A stretch of 19,727 nt of DNA from Prevotella sp. UBA1378 (lineage in GTDB: Bacteria > Bacteroidota > Bacteroidia > Bacteroidales > Bacteroidaceae). The notes beneath the pieces are model-generated. The model had not been told where the DNA came from and did not search any database. It worked only from the letters and a program-made list of their open reading frames with translations. Made by a program: the position numbers and the translations under genes. The stretch lies in assembly GCA_002305505.1 (NCBI GenBank), contig DBRC01000021.1:1-19727 (forward strand), written 5' to 3'. This document shows positions 13,899-19,727 of the stretch, in pieces (within the stretch, counting starts at the first letter, position 1; each line of letters begins with the position of its first letter).

Positions 13899-15297
13899 GG
13901 CTCTCCCACAACCGCTTAATGAATGGGGGATGGATGAACTGCTCCTGCTCGTTAAGCAATACCGACTGCTCTTGGTCGCGCAGGAAGATACCCTTGAAAT
14001 GCAAGGCGGTATCCTCGTCATAAAGGAAAACGTTGGCTTCGAAATTGTTCTCGAAGCTGCGGAAATCAACATTCGTAGAGCCACAGGTGGAAAGCGAATC
14101 GTCGCAAACCATCATCTTGCTATGTATGAACCCGGCCGTATACAGGTAAACCTTCACGCCGGCCTCAACCGCTTCGCGGAAATACGAGCGGCTGGCCCAC
14201 TCGGTAAACCAGGCATCGGAACGATTCGGGCAAATCAGGCGCACGTCGATACCTGCAACGGCAGCCGTCTTGAGCGCGAACAGCACGGGTTCGGTAGGCA
14301 GGAAATAAGGCGTCTCCAGATAAATATACCGCTCGGCACTCTGGATGATGCGTACATACCCCTGCATGATTTCGGGGTAAGGAGTGACCGGCCCGCTGGT
14401 GACTATCTGTGCCAAGGCACCGCCGGCCTGCATCTCGGCAGGATGGGCAGGATAATACTTACGGTCGCTGATGAGCGTGCGGTCGACAAAATACCAGTCG
14501 ACAAGGAAGGCACGCTGCAGTGAATAGACCACCCCGCCGGTAAGCCGCACCATCATGTCGCGCCACGGTTGCCTTCCCGTACCTTTTATATAACGCAGGG
14601 CTATATTCATGCCTCCGATATACCCCACCCGCCCGTCGATGACAATCATCTTGCGGTGGTTACGGTAGTTTACCTTGCTCGTGAACGAGGGGAAACGCAC
14701 CGGCAGGAAGGGATAAACCTCGATGCCTTCTTCGCGCATGCGCTCGAAAAAACGATGGCGCACGTTCCAACAGCCCACGTCATCGTAGATTACACGCACC
14801 TCGACGCCCTGACGGGCCTTGTCGACAAGCACATCGGAGACAAGGCGCCCCAGGGCATCGTCTTCAAAGATATAAAGGTCGATATGGATATGGTGGCGGG
14901 CTTGTCCGATGTCGGACAACAGACGGGTAAAAAACTGATAACCGTCGGTGCAGACATCTACTTTATTCCCTTTAAAGGGCAGCGAGAAGTTTTGATTGAT
15001 GAAAAGGTCTATGACCGACTTATGGCTTTTGGGCAACTGCAAATTGACTTGTTCGACAAACCCGAGCATCGACCGCTTGGTAAGCTGGTTCAGGCTGCGC
15101 TCGCTTACCATCCGCTCGCGCCGGTGGCTTACCCCGAAAAAGAGATAGAAGACGATGCCGGCCACAGGCACGAAATAGATGACAAGCACCCATGCCATCG
15201 TCTTCGCCGGCTGCCGGTTGTCCATCAGCACATGGATGATGGCTACGGCCACGATAATCCAGTACAGGATGACACCTGTTAAGTATAGTCCTTGCAT
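13870..15297 (-). CDS. cls: Cardiolipin synthase (phospholipase D superfamily)
   Basis: A 475-residue membrane enzyme that makes cardiolipin, in the bacterial Cls type from two phosphatidylglycerol molecules. Two N-terminal hydrophobic segments (about 5-24 and 34-54) match the PLDc_N region, and both HxKxxxxD motifs are intact: H214-K216-D221 in HRKMIVID and H392-K394-D399 in HSKMMVCD, with GGMN and GSTN downstream of each. The length is standard for Cls. It lies 61 nt downstream of dnaG on the same strand with no evident TAnnTTTG in the gap, so it is probably co-transcribed with dnaG. Its last 29 nt overlap the end of rsmD on the other strand. Confidence 0.92.
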   Translation of the reverse strand: MQGLYLTGVILYWIIVAVAIIHVLMDNRQPAKTMAWVLVIYFVPVAGIVFYLFFGVSHRRERMVSERSLNQLTKRSMLGFVEQVNLQLPKSHKSVIDLFINQNFSLPFKGNKVDVCTDGYQFFTRLLSDIGQARHHIHIDLYIFEDDALGRLVSDVLVDKARQGVEVRVIYDDVGCWNVRHRFFERMREEGIEVYPFLPVRFPSFTSKVNYRNHRKMIVIDGRVGYIGGMNIALRYIKGTGRQPWRDMMVRLTGGVVYSLQRAFLVDWYFVDRTLISDRKYYPAHPAEMQAGGALAQIVTSGPVTPYPEIMQGYVRIIQSAERYIYLETPYFLPTEPVLFALKTAAVAGIDVRLICPNRSDAWFTEWASRSYFREAVEAGVKVYLYTAGFIHSKMMVCDDSLSTCGSTNVDFRSFENNFEANVFLYDEDTALHFKGIFLRDQEQSVLLNEQEQFIHPPFIKRLWESLTRLLSPLL

Positions 15298-15358
15298 ATC
15301 TCTTGTTGTCTGTGCCTATTTACGGTTTACTATTGTCGGCCTTTACTGCCTGTCCCTC

Positions 15359-17413
15359 TCAGGTGAACACCTCGTTGCCCAGCTTCTTGGCCAGTGCGTC
15401 GCGCAGCTGCTGCGTATTCTTGTGCTCTATCATCAGCTGCTTGATGCGGTCCATGTTGTTGCCGGCCTGCCTCAGTTCATCCTGTATTGCCTTCAGCCGC
15501 TGGGCAATGATGTCCTTCCTGAAATCGAGTATCAAATGAATCACGCGCTGACGCAGGTCCCCGTCTTTACTTTTTATTTCGAAGCCGCGCCCGAGCTGGT
15601 AGTTGTCGATGGCCAGCCGGCTGGCCAGCTGGCTGATTTGCACGTCGGGATGATGCACGAAATATTGTTCTGCCCTGAAGCCTTCGTCGCTGCACCGCCC
15701 CACGGCCTCAGCCAGAATCTGGTTGTAGAGCGGCGAACGGAACTGCAGGCCGTCTTGCGAGAGGTCGTAGTCAATGTATTGTGCTACCGAGAGGCTGATG
15801 GCCTGCCCGTCTTCCGTCTCCAACCCTTCAAAGATGATTGCCTCGCCGTGGCGGATAACGCTTTGTATAAGCATGCGCTCCACCTCCGACGCCTGCTCCT
15901 CTGCGGTATGCAGCCCGATGGCATACTGCCTTTCCCCGGGTGGCATATCCATCAGTTCTTCGGGCGGCATCTGCCCGCCCCCCTCATTGTGCTGGGGCGC
16001 GTTGCTGCTATTGCGGCGCCCTTCGCGTTCGCGTTCCTTCTCTTTCTCCTCCTTACCGTCACGGATGAACCGGTTCATCGTGGATATCAAGGTCTGCTCG
16101 TTCATCTGCAGGCGGATGGTACACTCGCGCAGATAAGTGTCGCGCGTGATTTGGTCGGGAATCACCGATACGCTCTTCACGATACTGCTGATGGCTTCGC
16201 TGCGCTTTATAGGGTCGGTGACGCCTTTCAGCAGCTGATCGGTCTTAAACTGGATGAAATCGGTCTGATGATGCCCGATATAATCCTTAAACTCCTGTGC
16301 CGTATGCTTGCGCGAGAAACTGTCGGGGTCGTCGCCGTCGGGCAGCAGCAACACCTTGATGTTCATGCCCTCGGCCAATAGCATGTCGGTACCGCGCATG
16401 GCAGCATGAATACCGGCCTCATCGCCGTCGTACAGCAACACGATGTTCGACGTAAAGCGGTGCAGGATGCGTATCTGGTGCATGCTGAGCGCCGTGCCCG
16501 AGTTGGCCACAACGTTCTCCAACCCACACTGGTGCATGGCGATGACATCGGTATAGCCTTCCACCATGAACACACAATCTTCCTTCACGATGGCCTTCTT
16601 GGCTTGATAGAGCCCGTAAAGTTCGCGTTCCTTATGATAGATGTCGCTGTCGGGCGAATTGACATACTTCTGCTGCACCCCTTTGGTGCGCGAGTCGAGC
16701 AACCTGCCCCCAAAGGCCACCACCCTGCCGCTTATGTTGAACCACGGGAAGATGACACGCCCCGAGTAACGGTCGACCAGATAAGGGCGGGCATCCCGTT
16801 TCGCCCCTTCATCCGCTCCGTCGCCCCGCTCGTACTGCGACTCTTTCTTATAGCAGAGGCCTGTTTTCAGCAGGAACTCCTCTTTGTACCCTTTTGCCAA
16901 TGCCGTCGACGAAAGTGCGTCGCGCTTGGGGAGCGCATAACCCAGGCAGAACTTGGTGATGATGTCGTCGCGGATACCGCGGCTGCGGAAATACTGTTTC
17001 CCGATGGCCTGCCCGTCGACATGGTTATTCAGGATGTCCATGAAATAATCTTTCGCCCATTCATTGACGATGAACATCGATTCGCGCTCGCCCTGCTCCT
17101 GCTTTTCCTCGTCGCTCAGTTCGCGCTCCTGTATCTCTATGCTGTACTTGGAGGCCAGCCAGCGCAGTGCTTCCGGATAGGTTATCTGCTCGTGGTCCAT
17201 CAGGAAACTCACGGGTGTCCCGCCCTTGCCGCAAGCAAAGCAATGGCAGATGTTCTTCGCGGGCGACACGATGAACGAGGGCGTCTTGTCGTCGTGGAAC
17301 GGGCACAGCCCCTTATAGTTGACACCGGCTTTCCTCAGTGTAACAAACTCGCTCACCACATCCACGATATTGGCGGCATCGATGATTTTATCTACAGTCG
17401 CTCTATCTATCAT
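15359..17413 (-). CDS. dnaG: DNA primase
   Basis: A 684-residue primase that lays RNA primers for replication and works with the replicative helicase DnaB. The N-terminal CHC2 zinc domain has C37, H40, C58 and C61. The catalytic core with TOPRIM follows, with the conserved Glu in VEGYTD (E285) and the DGDEAG acidic motif (329-334). A C-terminal helicase-interaction region of about 190 residues follows a highly charged, low-complexity linker (about 455-500, runs of E, K and R, then G, Q, P). A short charged insert (about 190-208) lies in the core and is not usual in the family. The ATG at 17411-17413 begins MIDRATVDKI, the normal DnaG start. The stop codon of the upstream esterase is only 7 nt away, an unusual neighbour for dnaG. 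Confidence 0.95.
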   Translation of the reverse strand: MIDRATVDKIIDAANIVDVVSEFVTLRKAGVNYKGLCPFHDDKTPSFIVSPAKNICHCFACGKGGTPVSFLMDHEQITYPEALRWLASKYSIEIQERELSDEEKQEQGERESMFIVNEWAKDYFMDILNNHVDGQAIGKQYFRSRGIRDDIITKFCLGYALPKRDALSSTALAKGYKEEFLLKTGLCYKKESQYERGDGADEGAKRDARPYLVDRYSGRVIFPWFNISGRVVAFGGRLLDSRTKGVQQKYVNSPDSDIYHKERELYGLYQAKKAIVKEDCVFMVEGYTDVIAMHQCGLENVVANSGTALSMHQIRILHRFTSNIVLLYDGDEAGIHAAMRGTDMLLAEGMNIKVLLLPDGDDPDSFSRKHTAQEFKDYIGHHQTDFIQFKTDQLLKGVTDPIKRSEAISSIVKSVSVIPDQITRDTYLRECTIRLQMNEQTLISTMNRFIRDGKEEKEKEREREGRRNSSNAPQHNEGGGQMPPEELMDMPPGERQYAIGLHTAEEQASEVERMLIQSVIRHGEAIIFEGLETEDGQAISLSVAQYIDYDLSQDGLQFRSPLYNQILAEAVGRCSDEGFRAEQYFVHHPDVQISQLASRLAIDNYQLGRGFEIKSKDGDLRQRVIHLILDFRKDIIAQRLKAIQDELRQAGNNMDRIKQLMIEHKNTQQLRDALAKKLGNEVFT

Positions 17414-17420
17414 AAATATA

Positions 17421-19100
17421 TCATTTCAAATATCCGGCCAGCACGCTTTTGTTGGCGCGCAGCCCTTCCGCCATGCTCTGCGCATTCATGCGCGCACCGA
17501 GGAGCGAAGCATGGGTATGGTCTTGCTTGAAGTATGCACCGGCCTTCTCCTTGCACTGCGCGATTGCAGCCTTGGCCTGCTCCTTATCAGCCGGCATTTT
17601 CTTCTTGGCAAACTTCTTGTCGAGGAAATCGGCCGAGATGTTGTGCATGTCGACAAACTCCACACCGGTCTCCTCCACTACGTCGCGGTACCATCGGCCG
17701 TACGAATCATTGCGGCGTTCCACCTTCCCGCCCGGCCATTCGTTGCGGGGCGTAAGCGACACCAATATCGGGGTGGCACCTTTCTCGCGGACGTCCCGGA
17801 TAAACTTCTTCAGATACCACCCGAAGGAATATACCACCTCGTAAGAACCGTCGTCGAGCTTGTACACACGACTGGTATCGGCCGAGGAGGCTATCACGCC
17901 ACGCGCTTTCTTGTCGGTAATCGGGCAGATATCGTTGTGCCCGAACTGGATGGTCACAAAGTCGCCCGGCTGCAAGGCATTGTACACCTTATCCCATAAT
18001 CCTTCTTTCAGGAACGTGCGCGTAGACCGACCGGCACGCGCCGCATTGACCAACGTCACCTTGTTCTCATCAAAAACGGAAGCAGCCTGCGAGGCCCAGC
18101 CCCACATGCCGTCTTCAGCCTTATCGGCATTCTTTACGGTAGAATCGCCGGTGAAGAAAACCACGGGCTTACCAGCCTCGCGCTTGAACTGCACCACCGG
18201 CAGGCCTACGTTCACCATCATCGCCTTGAGCGGCTGCAGCTGCGGGTCACTGCTCTCCATGATACCCTCGGCAGCGCTCCGGGCATTCATCTCCGCCCCC
18301 CATTTAGAGGTGTGAATCTGGTCGCCATAGAAGTGATAATGCGCCTTCCACTTGCCATACCGGTCGAGCTTACGCCCCGAAATCTCATTCAGGTCTACGT
18401 AAGGCACTCCCTGTTCTTGCGCTATTTCCTCCAACCACTTACCCTGTGGCTTACGCACTATCTTACCCTGTTCGTCGTAAGCCTCACGGGGGGTAAGCGA
18501 CATCAGCACCGGATGTGCCCCCTTGGCACGGCAGTCGGCAATATACTTACGCAAATAGCCGCCATAAGTGTAAACGGTTTCCTGCACGCCGGTTTCCTTT
18601 ATGGTAACGGTAAGCGAGTCGGTACCGGTCCCCGGTATCACGGCACGCGCACGCCCGCTGTCGTAAGGCCCGTTGTCGTTGTGCCCGATAGAGATAATCA
18701 CCCAGTCGCCGGCCTTCAGAGCCTCGCGCACCGCCGGCCACAGCTTATTATAATACGTACGCGTGGACATTCCGCCCAAGGCCTGATTCTCCACCGAAAC
18801 CATCCTGCCGTTGAAATACTCACTGGCATAATACCCCCAGCCCCATTGCCCGTTTGCCCCATCGCCCTTTGTCCCGTTGCGCATGGTGGAATTGCCTATC
18901 AGGAAGAGCACCGGGTTGTTGTTCACGCGGGTAGTCCCCGGTGCGGGGCGCGACATGAGCGCCTTGGCGATAGAGTCGGGCGTATTGTCCACCACCCTGC
19001 TGGCGTCCTCCACGGGGTCGGGCAGGTTGTCGAACCCCTGTGCTACGGCCACCGCCGCCGATGCCGTAAGAATTGCAATAGTAGTAAGTAGTCTTTTCAT
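17421..19100 (-). CDS. Secreted esterase with two tandem SGNH (CE12-type) domains
   Basis: A 559-residue protein with a signal peptide (about 1-20, ending AVAQ), so exported. Two SGNH-hydrolase domains resembling rhamnogalacturonan acetylesterases (family CE12) follow each other. Domain 1 (about 62-285) has IGNST with S71, GGMSTRT (109-115), GHND (139-142) and DQIH (D260, H263). Domain 2 (about 310-559) has GDST with S320, AGRSTRT (356-362), GHND (387-390) and DHTH (D527, H530). Both catalytic sets look complete; only the first Ser motif departs, with GNS for GDS. Deacetylation of pectic or other polysaccharide is inferred from the family; no polysaccharide-utilisation genes are nearby. It is preceded by its own -7 element and ends 7 nt before dnaG. 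Confidence 0.85.
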   Translation of the reverse strand: MKRLLTTIAILTASAAVAVAQGFDNLPDPVEDASRVVDNTPDSIAKALMSRPAPGTTRVNNNPVLFLIGNSTMRNGTKGDGANGQWGWGYYASEYFNGRMVSVENQALGGMSTRTYYNKLWPAVREALKAGDWVIISIGHNDNGPYDSGRARAVIPGTGTDSLTVTIKETGVQETVYTYGGYLRKYIADCRAKGAHPVLMSLTPREAYDEQGKIVRKPQGKWLEEIAQEQGVPYVDLNEISGRKLDRYGKWKAHYHFYGDQIHTSKWGAEMNARSAAEGIMESSDPQLQPLKAMMVNVGLPVVQFKREAGKPVVFFTGDSTVKNADKAEDGMWGWASQAASVFDENKVTLVNAARAGRSTRTFLKEGLWDKVYNALQPGDFVTIQFGHNDICPITDKKARGVIASSADTSRVYKLDDGSYEVVYSFGWYLKKFIRDVREKGATPILVSLTPRNEWPGGKVERRNDSYGRWYRDVVEETGVEFVDMHNISADFLDKKFAKKKMPADKEQAKAAIAQCKEKAGAYFKQDHTHASLLGARMNAQSMAEGLRANKSVLAGYLK

Positions 19101-19136
19101 TGTTTAATAAGGATTATTTGTTTGTACTCCGACGTG

Positions 19137-19144
19137 CAAAGTTA
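19137..19144 (-). promoter_or_regulatory. -7 element TAACTTTG of the esterase-dnaG-cls run
   Basis: Minus-strand TAACTTTG (19144-19137) matches TAnnTTTG and lies 36 nt above the esterase ATG at 19100. This is the only clear promoter found for the three minus-strand genes down to 13870. Confidence 0.6.
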
Positions 19145-19218
19145 CTATTTTTTATTCAATCCGCCTCATTTTTCAGTTACTGTTTTCTTCGATTCAGCAA
19201 TTATCCAAATAAAAATCG

Positions 19219-19226
19219 TAACTTTG
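19219..19226 (+). promoter_or_regulatory. -7 element TAACTTTG of the rhodanese gene
   Basis: TAACTTTG matches TAnnTTTG and lies 19 nt before the ATG at 19246. It is the same octamer as the divergent esterase promoter, 74 bp away. Confidence 0.6.
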
Positions 19227-19245
19227 CAGCCTAAACAACTAAAGT

Positions 19246-19650
19246 ATGAAAGTAACAGTCATCATCGTATTACTGGCCCTGCTGCCACTGATTATCACGG
19301 CCTGCGCCAGGCAGAAGGAAAACAAGCAACAGTTCGGGAACGCCGATACCGAAGAGTTTGCCCGGCTCATTGCCGACACTTCGGACGTACAACTGCTCGA
19401 CGTGCGTACCGCCGAAGAATATGCCGGAGGCCATATCGCCGGCGCCATGCTCATCGACGTGCAAACCGGCCCGTTTCTGTCAACCGCCCGCGAACGCCTG
19501 ACGAAAGGGAAAACCGTAGCGGTTTACTGCCGCAGCGGGCGCCGCAGCGTAACGGCTGCCAGGATGCTCACTGCCGAGGGATATACGGTCATTAACCTCA
19601 AAAGCGGCATCCTCGGATGGACTGGGGCAGGGCTTCCCACGGTAAAATGA
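19246..19650 (+). CDS. Rhodanese-domain lipoprotein
   Basis: A 134-residue protein with a lipoprotein signal: hydrophobic residues 3-17 and a lipobox ITAC with C20. The rest is one rhodanese domain: LLDVRTAEEYAGGHIAGA (50-67), the active-site loop CRSGRRS with C95, and the closing LKSGILGW (118-125). Single-domain rhodaneses move sulfane sulfur; the partner here is unknown. Lipidation would place it in the periplasm or on a membrane surface. The start has a -7 element 19 nt upstream. Its TGA overlaps an ATG of a following open frame, so it is probably the first gene of an operon that leaves the window. Confidence 0.88.
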   Translation: MKVTVIIVLLALLPLIITACARQKENKQQFGNADTEEFARLIADTSDVQLLDVRTAEEYAGGHIAGAMLIDVQTGPFLSTARERLTKGKTVAVYCRSGRRSVTAARMLTAEGYTVINLKSGILGWTGAGLPTVK

Positions 19651-19727
19651 CTTCATCATCTACGCCGGTCCGGGATAAGAAACCCGTGCTAATCGGCGGC
19701 ATGAGGGAAAGCGGCCCGGATGATTTT
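19647..19727 (+). CDS. 5' end of an unidentified gene, cut by the window edge
   Basis: An ATG at 19647 overlaps the rhodanese TGA as ATGA, the same arrangement as at three other gene junctions in the window. The frame is open for all 27 remaining codons (starting MTSSSTPVRDKKPVLIGGM). The family cannot be recognised from so short a piece. A later in-frame ATG at 19701 could be the true start instead. Confidence 0.5.
   Translation, partial: MTSSSTPVRDKKPVLIGGMRESGPDDF

Noticed and set aside
15179..17530. Long plus-strand open frames over dnaG
   Set aside because: They overlap a complete dnaG with all catalytic motifs, and no family is recognisable in their translations.

Overview
The window looks like a chromosomal segment of a high-GC member of the Bacteroidales (Bacteroidota). 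Three things point that way. Several genes are preceded by the Bacteroidota -7 element TAnnTTTG instead of a sigma70-type -10 box. One gene belongs to DUF3822, a family I know only from this phylum. The gene neighbourhoods (dxs-trkA-trkH, DUF3822-rsmD) are ones I associate with Bacteroides and Parabacteroides relatives. No rRNA, tRNA, CRISPR array or complete mobile element was seen.

Layout. Positions 1-1698 are visibly AT-richer than the rest and read as accessory DNA: a gene-free flank with hairpins (1-411), a cysteine-rich DUF3795 gene, remnants of two unrelated insertion sequences joined together (IS30-type C-terminal half and IS66 tnpB 5' part), and a regular array of four 17-bp palindromes with a 22-bp period ending 8 bp from the next gene's stop codon. 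From 1699 on the sequence is GC-rich, densely packed core genome.

Core genes, left to right: panE-like ketopantoate reductase (minus), divergent from a plus-strand operon dxs-trkA-trkH-manA (isoprenoid precursor synthesis, potassium uptake, mannose-6-phosphate isomerase). A convergent minus-strand operon follows, read as RecD-like helicase, rmuC, 4'-phosphopantetheinyl transferase. Divergent from the helicase is a plus-strand operon of a pseudopilin-like membrane protein, a DUF3822 protein and rsmD. This converges, with a 29-nt overlap, on a minus-strand run read as tandem-domain SGNH/CE12-type esterase, dnaG primase, cardiolipin synthase. At the right edge a divergent plus-strand unit carries a rhodanese-domain lipoprotein and the first 27 codons of another gene overlapping it by ATGA.

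No clear new multi-gene defence or biosynthetic system is visible. The observations most worth pursuing are the phased palindrome array at 1599-1691, the pairing of a pseudopilin-like protein with a DUF3822 protein, the esterase with two intact catalytic domains lying 7 nt upstream of dnaG, and the IS30/IS66 mosaic that may supply a promoter to the DUF3795 gene.
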